From Brienomyrus brachyistius (lineage: Eukaryota > Chordata > Actinopteri > Osteoglossiformes > Mormyridae), in NCBI RefSeq assembly GCF_023856365.1, contig NC_064552.1, positions 10,203,660 to 10,267,659 of the forward strand: 64,000 nucleotides of DNA, written 5' to 3'. A program made the position numbers and the translations under genes. How positions within the stretch are numbered: the stretch's first letter is position 1; every line of letters starts with the position of its first letter. Under the pieces are notes generated by a model, which saw nothing but the letters and a program-made list of their open reading frames with translations, did not search any database and was not told the DNA's origin. Positions 23,411 to 44,100 of the stretch are shown in pieces.

Positions 23411-26400
23411 CTGTCGCTCGGGACTGTTGTGCTCCATCCCTCCCTACCCCCCCCCAGTTGGGAATGGACTGGAAGAAATTGCCAGAAGTGCTACAATCTT
23501 ACCACAAGAATATGCCCTAATGTAGAGTTTTTTCCAGCTATGTGCTTGGGAACCCCCAGGCAGTCCAGCTCCAGAAGGGAGAGAAGATGTGGACAGTCTG
23601 GGGATCCCTGAGGTCCGCTTTGGGAAACACCACGCCGATGCACCTCTTATCCCTCTGTTTTTTTTTTCTTTTTCTTTAAAACCCTCACCTTTTAAAATCT
23701 GCCAGCACTGTGACTTTCTCTTTCCCTCCCCTAAACATTAGTTTTTGGATCAAATCTGAGTACATTCAGCACTACGTTTAATCGATGTTTTTGTTATTTT
23801 AATCATTAGCAGGTGCTTCATAGTAGACCTTTGCTTCCTGTTTTTTTTTTAATTTTTTTATTTTTTTTATTTTCTTCTCCAAGTCTACAGAGAATCATCA
23901 TAGGCCCGTTCGCTGAGCCTAAAGCCATTTACCCGCATTTGAAGGTCTACTATTTACACAGTGAAGTTAAGGAGATAATGTCAACCAGTCTGAAAGTGTT
24001 ATTGCATAGTTTTTTTTTTTTTCCTGTTAAAAATGATTAGCATTTTTGTAACTTCTCTAAATGTGGCAAGAGATGCAAAAATTTTTCTAAATATCTCACA
24101 GGTTTATTTTTCAAACTAATGTTGTTAAAATAAACTTTTAGATTTTTACATTTGAAACGAAGCTGACAAATCTAAAGTGGTATTTAATGTTTTCTAGTGC
24201 CTTTCCTGTTGGTTGTACAGTCTGCTGATATATTTATGTTTGTGACAATGTAAAGTGGTACATAATTGTCTTCGTTCAATCCGTAGAAAGGGTGCCTCTT
24301 AAGGCCATGACCCAAAGCTGTTTGTTTTTGTGACTTTTTTCCTTTTCATTTTATTTTTCAGAAGTTGTAATTGGAGGATGACAACCCCAAAATCGGTCTA
24401 ATTGTCTGAATGTAAAATCGATTTTAGCCTTAGAAATGTCTCTCCAAGGTAATTGAGTTCACAGGAACCATCGCGGGTTCTGACAAACATTTTTATGCAT
24501 TTACTTTACAGGCATTGAAGGATACAATGTAACACTCCCCGGGAGGGTATAGTTTTGTTCTGTCTATACCATGTTTGTTCTGTCTATACCAAATAGCTGT
24601 ATGGCTTGGGCTCGCTCCACATGAGGGTTTAAGCTCTGCACAACAGAAAGACCGTAACCGACCACGTCGCCGCTCGGAGTCGTCCGCACGGTGTCCCGCC
24701 TCGTCTCTGGCACCTGCACATATGCCAAAAAGAATGTGATCCCCATCACCTCTCCAGCCTATACCTCAGAACTCTTGTACACCATTATGCCATCTGACGA
24801 GACAAGCTGCTATTAGTGATGTCACACTTGGTGGTGGGGGAGGGGGGGTGGGGATGGGATGTGGGTGGATCTTGTAGGAAATAAATGGATAAACCTTAGC
24901 ATAAGCTACGATATCTGACTGAAGCTCATGTTTATTTGGGTTATCTTAGTAGTGTCCTTTTGTAATTTTCTATTTCGATCCTCTGAGATGTGGCATTTAC
25001 AGGCTGTGTGTTTTAATGAAATCCTAGCCTAGGCTTTTATATATTTTTAGATTGTCTATAATTTTACACTAAAACGTTCAACTTTTTTTTTTTTTTTTTT
25101 TTTTTCTTTTAAACATCTGTAAGCTTAGAATAAATGGGACGTTTGGGACAATGTAGAACAGCTAAATTTAAGGCGTACCTTTTACTGTGTGAGTGAAAAG
25201 TACTTGTGATGCTGTCTGGATGCCCGGTCATCTTGCATCCTTGGTGTTCTGCTCCAGGAGTACTCACAGTATTGTTTATTACTCTGTCCCATTCAGTATC
25301 AGAACAAATCACTGTAAATAATTGCTCCACCTGCAGTATATATATATATGTAGTTAATATATTACTACAGTGTTTCACAGGGACTTCAACTCTCTCGTTG
25401 TCTGCTGGGCCTATAATGTTTTTTTTTTTTTCTTTATTTTAAGACATTTGTTATGTTTTTAACGATAAACAGTTTTGTTCGACAGTATTTTTAGCGTTCG
25501 TTGAGCTGCGGCTTCCGTCTGCAGAATCGCACAACGCAAAACAGATGGCGCACTCATTGAAGTCGCCCCACACCATTAAGAATTCTTAAGAAATTCCAGG
25601 AATCCTGACCCCGGTTTTGCATCCCAGCTCGACGGCCAAGCTGATCGGAATACCGCGACTGACTCCCTGCCGGTTCTTCGTCTGCGGATGCACGTGGGGT
25701 ATATGCTGCCCGAATTTTTGACCGGTCAGAAGTGCCACCGCACTCCTGTGTCATTGCTGAAGAGCGTTGAGTGTGTGAAGTCTGTTTTTCTGCAGCTTGT
25801 ACAGTAGGGACCACTACAATCTGAAGTGTCTTCTGAGTACTGTAGTCACATTAGCTCTGTCTGGGTCTTTCGCTTGGATATGTATCCACTATCCTGTTTA
25901 CCAAATTGCTGATCACTTTCAGTAGCTGACAGTTTCCATGGGCTACGGGAGCTAAACCCACCAGGAGGGGAAAATCAAATATTTGCTCAGAATTTAATCT
26001 TTGTCAGTCTGTCATTCTGCATTTTTTTTTCTTTGCTCTTTCGTCATTGAAAGTGCTCTTGTGTGGTGAGATGGCGATCGAGAGGCCTGCGTTGTCGGGT
26101 CTGTTCAAAGTGTAGCAAAATCAGTCTATCGCCAAACGGAATATATGAATCGCAGATGTACACACAGTGGTAGCCAAAACACAAGATGAAGACAATAAAG
26201 GACATTTCAAATCGAATCCGAGTGTGCACTTCTCTTGAAATGACATTGCATTTTCTAACAGATGAAATACGTCTCATTTTAAAATACAGTGTAACTTGCA
26301 TTTGCTTTTTGGTTAATTTTTTTTTCTTCTGTATATCCAGGCATTTTTTTTTTTTTTTTTAAATTTTGAACAGCTGTTTGTGCTATTGAGAGGTAAATTG

Positions 26401-27349
26401 TACATTGTCTGTTTTCTCCGTTTAATGACTTGATACAATGTGGCAAAGGAATGATACCAAGAATGATCAAACATTTCACAGCTGAAAATAATTTATAATA
26501 AACAGAGAAAAATATTTTTCCTGCATCATTGTTCCATATTAAGTGAATGACGTGCACTACCAACTGTTTGAGAATTATGGGATTAATTGGATAATATGCT
26601 TTAAAAATGATTGGGCTTTGAAACGTGATTATATACTAGGAATTGCATTCTCTACAGGGTCAGAATATTTCTTCATGTCCGTGACCAAATGTGCCTCAAA
26701 AGATTATGATGTGACCTTTGATACAAACGCAGCTTAAATGTCTTTCTGAGAGATTTAATTATTTATCTTTCCATTTATGTTCTTGCTTACGGTGATTTAA
26801 CCGAGCCGTTGTCTGGCACAGGAGAAGCCGGGAAGGACAAAGATCATAAAATAGCACATGGTTATCTCTGTGCCCCCTTGGGCTGTATAAATGTTTTTAG
26901 CGTTCTGGGCTGACTCTGCGTGTGTTCTGCTGGATGTATTAATTTTATCTGGAGAAGTGTGTTGGAACTTGCTGCTAGTAGCGAGAACGCTTTCCGTCGT
27001 TAAGGTATGGGTTGTGTTTTACGTATTTCTGGCTGTTATCGCCGACTGTCAATGGAGCATGAGCAAAGTGTCGGATGTGCCTCATAAGAAGCGACACAAG
27101 ATCGCGTCTTAAACTTTGTGATGTCGGAGAAGCAAACCAAGCACTTGTTAGTTCTGTATCGAGCTGCTCTTTTTGTTTACAGAGTGAAATCAGGACTAAA
27201 AATGCTCTTATTTCCATATTGCTCTTATAGCTGACATGCGGTCAAACCATGGTTGGGGAAAGGAATTTGGGAAGGATCCTGTGTTGTTTTTGGGGGGAGG
27301 GAAGCGGCTCTGAGCTTCAGGTGGGAGTCTGGGTGCTTTGTTCCTTTAG
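23411..27349 (+). other. SGMS1 3' UTR and SGMS1-ASAH2 spacer
   Basis: No further exon seen. Candidate poly(A) signals AATAAA lie at 24129-24134, 24879-24884, 25129-25134 and 26497-26502; any could end SGMS1, whose 3' UTRs are long in vertebrates. Bases 23525-23635 carry a diverged MITE end (see repeats). Long T runs at 25082-25105 and 26343-26360 are simple repeats. ASAH2's first coding exon begins just after an acceptor-like TTCCTTTAG (27341-27349), so its promoter or untranslated exon should lie in the last part of this stretch. Confidence 0.5.
23525..23635. mobile_element. MITE fragment inside SGMS1 3' UTR
   Basis: GTGGACAGTCTGGGGATCCC TGAGG followed by CGCTTTGGGAAACACC parallels the right arm of the foldback element at 45825-45988 (GGACCGCTGTGGATCTCTGAGG ... 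TGTGAAACATT). The left arm is partly visible as GCTTGGGAACCCCCAGGCAGTCCAG. It starts about 115 bp after the SGMS1 stop, so it would be transcribed. Confidence 0.5.
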
Positions 27350-27353
27350 GGTC

Positions 27354-36285
<8,932 letters not shown>

Positions 36286-36360
36286 AAGTCGTCGTCTTGA
36301 AAGCACTCTTTAGGTAAAAACATGTACATTAGTTACGTCGTTTTGCATCTTGTAATTCTG

Positions 36361-36366
36361 ATTAAA
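36361..36366 (+). terminator. ASAH2: ASAH2 poly(A) signal ATTAAA (candidate)
   Basis: ATTAAA 76 nt after the ASAH2 stop, followed by GTGAAAGG and then T-rich TTTTCTTTTTGC. It would give a very short 3' UTR. Confidence 0.5.
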
Positions 36367-37999
36367 AATAATGGAATGTGAAAGGTACCCCGGTCCATTT
36401 TCTTTTTGCTTGCTAGACACACTCGGTACGGTGAGGGGAACAAACGGGAGTTACTCTAGAGTTTAAGATATTCAAAATTCCATTCATCATTGAAGCAGCC
36501 GGGGTAGGCAATCCGGATCCTGGATTTCCGGATCCTGGATTGCCGGTATCCAGGAGGTCATTCATCCTACCTGGTCTTTGATGAGACACACCTTATCTCA
36601 GGCAGATAGTAACCCATCAAGGTATCACATCCTATGACTGGGCAATACCTAGTTTGTTATATATAATGCATATTATCTATCTATACATCTTCCAAGGACT
36701 TATCCGGTATAAGGTCACAATAAGTCATACAGTTGAAGAAATCCTTGAAAGTAATTATTAATGCACTGCTGTCTACTTTTTGCATTTATTTTTTATTTAT
36801 TATTGTAAGAATCTCATTAAAATAAATTGAGAACAGACACACACATTTGCATAATAATACATTTATTGACTTTCCAGAGAGCGATTACCTGACAACGTAG
36901 CTATTTCCCATGCGGAACCATACCATTTACAACACAGTGATGTACTTTCTTATTAATCCAGTTTTGATTAATTCAATCTATTTAATGGCTTTTCTCATTT
37001 TTGAATAATGATTGAGTCATTGAGTTTCAAATATCCAAAACAACAGAACGCTATACAAATATTGTTGTATTTCTGGTAAAAAAGAAGAAGTTCTAAGTGC
37101 TACACACACTTTAATACTGTCAGAAACAGCCCAGGCCTTTTTATAGTTAGTGTTACAGAGAAAATGGTTGTCGTGCCTCTGTATGAATTTTGCGTTTAAC
37201 TGCGCTTGTTTAGGACTGGAACTCTGAGTATTTCGTTAAAAGACGACATGAGAGCTAATAAATATCACACTAGCCACTAGTCAGGAGGTCTTTCTCAGAA
37301 ATCATGGATGCGTCCGGCTGCCTACATCGTCGCATTTTCCTAACACCTCGAAGACCAGCCTTTCAACGCACAACAAAACTTCACAGCTTATTGCATGGTT
37401 CCTTATATCTCTGCACTGGGATACCGGCCAAAAGAAAACACATTTCTGTGTGTCCACAAATACTGAGAAATAGCATAAGCGCCGAAATAAATGTCATTGG
37501 TTGAGGGGAGGCACCTCATTCAGATTCCGAGAGTCTCTGTAAATGAACAGGTTACGAATTCTAAAATCGAAATGGTAAATCTGCCTCTCAGTTTCCTTCA
37601 AGGAATGCACACTCGCGTTAAGAGGGAGATACTTCTCGTGTAATTGCTACGGTAGTTAAGACTTCTGCTAGTTCTGTAGTTTAAGCAATTTAAATAGGGG
37701 TTCAGGGGGTTACTATCTAGGAGAAGAGTAAAACAAGATATAACAAAATTAAAATAAAGGAAAAAAAAAAATAGAGGTTAAGGGATATTTTTTTGTAAAC
37801 ATCTTTTGCATGCAACCCCATTCCTGAGAGACATCAAAGGCTGACAAGGCTCTCCGGTAAAAGAGATTAAATGCATATTCCAGATGATTAGCTATCACTT
37901 AACGTAGAATATCAATAGTACTGAACAAAACAACTTCTATGTTCTAGTCTAAATATATCACAGATAAAACCACGGATGTGTGGGGATGTGGACTAGTCT
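36367..37999 (-). other. ASAH2-A1CF tail-to-tail region, A1CF 3' UTR
   Basis: No exon is visible. The A1CF 3' UTR should run from 37999 downward; the best minus-strand poly(A) signal is TTTATT on the plus strand at 36862-36867 (AATAAA read on minus), giving a 3' UTR of about 1.1 kb. Bases 36506-36555 hold a small direct and inverted repeat built on GGATCCTGGATT. Confidence 0.5.
36862..36867 (-). terminator. A1CF: A1CF poly(A) signal AATAAA (candidate)
   Basis: AATAAA on the minus strand about 1.13 kb after the A1CF stop codon. Other weaker T-rich candidates lie nearby (36785-36800). Confidence 0.4.
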
Positions 38000-38151
38000 T
38001 CAGAAAACCCCATAGCCATCGCCACGCGTGCCTATGGTGAACGCCGGGTAGCCCTCATAGGTGGCATACGCGGTCAGATCCTGCCCAAGGGTGACGGCTT
38101 GTTTGAGTTGAGAGGCGGCCACTGAGGCAGCGGTGCCAGCTATTGTGTAGC
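38000..38151 (-). CDS. A1CF: A1CF coding exon 11 and stop
   Basis: 152 nt after CTGCAG (minus strand). Reads [20 protein letters not shown] then [15 protein letters not shown] and RGDGYGVF, then TGA at 38002-38000; human ends RGDGYGTF. Confidence 0.95.
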
Positions 38152-41100
38152 CTGCAGAGGAACATGGAGAGCATGCGTAAGAGAGGCCAAGCCGTTTTAC
38201 CATTGTGACATCACTGCGTTTCTTTACGAATGGAAATAACCGTAATAATAATAATAACAATAAACACGAGGGAAAACCATTTTGAGGGTCAAGTGCTACC
38301 AAGCTATAACGGATTTTGTCATTTTTCTGAAGCTATCAGTTGAGAAAAAAATTGACGTGTTTGCAGAACAAAATCATTACGGTAACTCGTTAGTGTTCGC
38401 CTAGCAGCACCTGACTTGATGCTCACCACAGTAAGCATAACTCCTAGAATTCCTTGAGTGTCTCCACGCTATGAAGTGATGGTATACGAAACATCCAGAA
38501 TTGATGTCATGTTGCGGTATTTTCAGCTTGATATTGCATATATGAGAAGACGACCCAAACCTGTTGCCTGCATGGTTGCATGCCTAAGAAATAAGAATCT
38601 TCTCAAATGAGCGAGTAATTTACCCAAAAGGGCGAGAACAAAAAACTGGCTAGTAAAATTTGTTAAAATTGTATTTTTTTTTTTACTAAACTAGCCTAGC
38701 TGGCTCGTAGCAGAAAATTCTTAAGTTCCACCTCTGCAAATGAGCCGCTGCATAATTTCAGATTTTAATTTCTCAGGGGCAGTGGACACTGTCCAGGTGG
38801 ATTCAGGGCTCCTACATGTGCAGGGGCCCCGTAAAGGGGAGAACGTTTCGGACGATTCCATTAGCGGGGGTCCTAGGAATTAGGAACGTTATCAGGAAGT
38901 AGGAGAAAATGGCAGCCATACGGACCTTCACATACCTGGGAATGCGGCGGCCGCGACAGCAACGGAAGCATCCGGGGTCTCAGCCTGCAGTCCCAGGATC
39001 TGCATAGCGTTCTCGGCGGCGTAGACCTTGGCCTCGTCCACAGCCTCGCACAGCTTAGCTGGTGTAAACGGATGGCTACGGGAAGCCAGAGGATCGCATG
39101 TGAATGACGTGCTTAATACAAGCTTAGATTAATGTTTACCAAATGTGACACCCCCCGCCCACCACACACACACACACACACACACACACTTTACATCTTT
39201 TTCAGTTATATCTACTTGGAAAACAGGCCTCGCATCCCACTGATCGAGCCTGGCAGGCTCGAGCACATTGCCTACAGTTACATCCAGATAAACACTGCAT
39301 CACTTTCACTGGGCTGTCAAAGCTTAAACTCTTCCGACAGGCACAAAGACAGACAGGCAAAGCTAATTTGTACTTCGAGCCCTTGCCTGTTGCAGGTGAG
39401 ATGATGCTGTTGCATGTTGGCTACTTGCAGAAAGTTCAGCTGGGAGACGTGCAAATTAAAAGTGACCATCGTGACAACCACACCCGAGGCTCCCCACATT
39501 GTTCTACCCCTTTCCTGAAGCACCGATAATTTATTGCATATTTATTGTTTCACTTCCAAGATTTGTAAGTCTTTTGTCTTGCACTGTCTTGTCTCTTATA
39601 TACTCCTGTTGTCTCCTCATGCGCTGTTCATGAAAGAATTTTGCACTGTTCCTCGGAACACACAATAATAAATATTAAAACTTAAATTAATTAACTTAAA
39701 ACCTCTTTCTGCTGCTGTAAAATGCAAAATCACTACAGAAGATGACATAGTATCAAACTCAGGCAGCTACATGCGAACGTCAGCAGAACCTAATCAGTTT
39801 CTTTCACAATCCACCCATAAATATTTTGTGTAGCTTCTTATCATGTGCAGGGTTGGGGGGGGGGGGGGGGGGCAGGAGACAGGGGTCTCCCAGGACGTGT
39901 GATTTCACAACACGCATAATGATGAATTTGGGGCCTGCTGGGGACGAAGGCGCGGGTCTTGTTTTTTAACATGATCTTGGCCACGTCGCATGTCGGTACG
40001 TGGTTCTAGCAGATAAACACCAGGCGCTCGATGGAAGCGAATTTTGGCCGGAACACGGCCGATGCCGCTGCCAGCTGAGGCTTCCCGGCTGCCTCAAATT
40101 CCCACCTCCTACTCCTCACTGACAGAAATACTTCACGGGGCTTGAGAATTACTCCGGAATAAATCCACACGTACACAAGGGTAAGATCTGACTGCCTCCT
40201 ATAATCGATTATAAATACAAACTTAGTAGCTTTGAGTAAGAGAATCCGCTTAATGAAGTGCGAGCAGGGTCAGCTGAGAAATCCCGCCTTTTATGGAGAG
40301 GAAAGCGGAGCTTGCAACACCGAGCATTCGAGCTTACATGTTGGGGGTACTGTGTGGCCAGCGCCGGGATGGTGACCTTGTACAGGAACAACTGCCTCTG
40401 GTCCGGCCCGATAGCTGAGTGGAGCTGGTAAACAGGTTGGCCCCAGTTATTTTTTTGGCATATATCTTCCAGGATCTGCAAAAAGTTGCGTTTAACATTG
40501 TGACACACCTTTATGGTCTCTATCTGTGTGTGAATGACTCACCCCTGTCCCTTGCTGCATATTCACTTGCTCTATTCAAAGCTGTATGCCTTCCAGCCAT
40601 CACACTATCACCCATGTTGACTGCATGACAGTGCTGTTATCACCTTCATCCAAGTACCACAGTTGTTTTCTATGTAATCTATTGTTAATCACGATCATTA
40701 TCTCACAGTAATGCTATAGCTCTGTCGCTGCCTTTCTCATGTGCGATAATCATCTCGTGTAATATTCCTCATTCTTTAATGCTGTGTTTTTATATTTGAC
40801 CATTGCTACATGCTATTTATTTGTTTTTCTTAAAATGGTCTTTTATTGAGGTTTCTACAGGACGACCCACATCATCTTGTTGTACTTGTACAGTGACAAT
40901 AGAGATGTCTTGATCTCTTCTGAATAGGAAGGTATTCATGCAGCTCACTTCCTGGCTATAGCATACAAAGGTGTCCTAAGTGTGTATGTGTGTGTGTGTG
41001 TGTGCTGGCGTGTGTTTCTGCATTTTCCTGCCAAGGGTCCAGACCCAGAACCACATCCAGGTTATTACCTGGGGGGCGTGTTTGATGCCCTGGGGTTTCA

Positions 41101-44100
41101 GGGTCACGGGGTTCATGGGGGTGAGCTCCATGCCAGGCAGGAGGTCATACAGCTTGTCGTCGGGGCGTTTGTCCGCCTTTAGCGGGTAGGCGGCACAGCC
41201 GCGGCCCACCCCTGCATAGGCTAGGTATCCCCTTCCACCCAGGCCCCGCACTCCAGCGGCCCCTACAGGTACATTCATGTAAATGTCTAGGAATGCAAGA
41301 AGGCAGTAAATCAAATCAAATCACCGGAAATCAAGGCTTCAATCACCTTCACATATTCCAGTCCTGCACAGTCCAGGCATTTCCAACTGGATATTACCGA
41401 ACAATCAAGGGCAGCTTTAAGGTAGGAGATGGATCACTGTGATTGGTTTCTTCAAATTGAAGTCATGATTACGCTGATTTGTTTTGGTCCCAAAAACGTT
41501 TTCAATTGGATTCCCCATTTTGGTGTACTATGCAGGTGTGGAAGTCACCATAAGATACAAAGCACTCTCATCTTTACTAAACTACGTATCACTGTGTTTT
41601 TTCCAATCTAATTAATAATAAAAAATGCAAAACTGATTCAAGGCTGCATACAATCTAATTGCTAACCGCGATGGCATCTCGTTAAGTAGATGCCGAATGA
41701 GGAACTGGCCTCATCGCTGAAGTACAGCGTAAACATGACATTTACATCAGCGGCATCAGCCTTATATTCTAATTAGGGCGACAAATTACATGTCGAGCAC
41801 CTCGAAACATTCATATTTTTTAAAATAGCTTTGGGATTGGGATGCATCGTTATGATAGATGTTAGACACTCTGAAAGAAGTATGTGTGCGTTTAAGACAA
41901 AACGTGGGGTGTAATATCAAATGAAAGCAGCACTCGGACATCTGAAAATGTTTACGAGTCAGTTATACATGCAGGATGGCATTCCATGAAGCAGGATTTC
42001 TCAGTTAGCTGGGTTAAGCTAGAAGACATGGCTGTCCTAAACTCTTATTGGGCGATCATTACTTCCGGCTTAAGTTAACCCAGATATCTGAGAAATCCTG
42101 CTTCGTGGAACCAATCCCCCTGGTTTGCTAACTATTTAATGTGAGGGTGTATTTCAATGCAGAAGGAGGACGGGTCCAATACACAGATGGTGAATCGTGA
42201 TTAATTCATCAGAGTGGGGTCTAGACGGTGTCCGAGCGGATTCAAAGCTCCTACATGTGTAGGGCTACCCTGAGGGGGGGGGGAGTTAAGATGATCCTGA
42301 GGGCCCATGTGCTGCGTGAAGGGATTAAACACCGAGCGGTGAATGCTAACCGTAAACCGGCAGCTGCCTGGAAGTGATGAGCAGCGCCACCTGCTGGTAA
42401 GCCATGTGACTAAGTGTCCGCGGGATGGGGGACCCACCTCTGACGGAGGGGCCGCGTACCAGGCTCCGGCCGCCAACGTGGCCTTTGGCGCTTGGGAAGC
42501 GGAACTGGTTAGGGATAGCGGCGTATGCCGGCGGGGCGTAGAAGACGGGCGCTCCCAGGTAGGCGGCAGAGGGATCGTACACCTGCCCCAGCGTGTAGGA
42601 ATACTCCCCTGGCAGAAGGGCGGCGACGCGTCCTCCTGTGCCCCGAGTGTAACGGACATAGCTGTCCTTATCAACGGGCTTAGCCAAGGTCACCTCGATA
42701 GGGGAGCCGTCCAGCACCTTTAGAAAATGCCATCCGAATAAATACAACAGAGCTTATCATGTGTCTGATGTCAGATGTTACTTACTTCAAGGCTGAGAAA
42801 GAGCTGCTTGGCCAGGGTCATTACCAGGCCCTGCCAAAACCTGACCATTCCGCTATGTTTCCGTTATCTTTCACGTCTACAGCTGCTGTGCGCTATTTTA
42901 TAACTAAAGGCACGCATCACTATACACCACATTCATTAGATTTTGTATATGCATATATGTATAGTCAGAGTTGGGTAATTCAGGGTCAGAGAGTAAAAGT
43001 CCAGACCGGGATTTTGTTTCAACCAACCAGTTGAGCATAAAGAGTCACAGTCACTGAGTACTCAACTGGTTGGTTGAAACAAAATCCCGGTCTGGACTTT
43101 TACTCTCTGGCCCTGAATTACCCAACTCTGCGTACAGTATACATTTATTTGGCATAGTCATTATACTTAATATAATATATAACTTTATACTTACACATTC
43201 ATCTAATTATCATTCTTACTGCCACATATTTATTCCTATTCCTGTATATAAGTATACATTTTCATTGTACATTTCATGTGTATTTTTATATTTCTCTCTA
43301 TCACTTCTGGTATCAATTCCATTTACTTGCATTTTACCATACCTGAAGCTCTATTCTATTCTATTCTATTCTATTCTATTAGGGCACTAATGTATAGTAG
43401 ATCAATAGATTAACTTGGTGAAGTTTGATCAAAAAATAACAGAATCACTGTTGTATGAATGAAGTGTGACTGTGATTACCTTTCCGTTCAAAGCATTCAT
43501 GGCGTTTACTGCATCCTCTCTCTGGGTGAAATGGACAAAAGCATAGTCCCTAATTTTCTTCACTCTCTCCACAGTCCCTGCAAGCAAAGTGGCCTTTCAT
43601 ACCCTTGACACATTTAAGCAGAAAGGACAGCAGAGCATTATGGGATTGGAGAACATTTGTCCTCGAATACTTCTTGCCATGCAAATTGTAAATATCGCTT
43701 TTTTTTCCCCCTTAAAATTCTCATTACCTCAACTGTAAACTTTACAATTTACAGCCAGTATAATTCCGAAAAGGTTTACTTTAATTCTGATTTGCTTTTA
43801 TAATAATCATATGATTGTTGTAAATATATAACCTAAAACCAAAAACATGTAATATATGCACACACACGAGTTATTTAAAGCCTACTGACCTGGCTTAACG
43901 CTGTTAAACTCTTTCTCAATGGTTTCCTCTGTGGTGGCCAACATCAGGTTCCTCACATAGAGGATCTTCACTGTGGCCATGGTGTCCTCATCTACCTCCA
44001 CCTCTGGCTCCGCCCAGTCCACCGCGATGGTGTGCCCCCAAAGCTGTATCCGCCCTGCACCATGGAGCATGTCATTGGTACCAGACAGTCAGAATGGAAA

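Noticed and set aside
42343..42723. 126-codon plus-strand open frame
   Set aside because: Shadow of A1CF exon 7 on the other strand.
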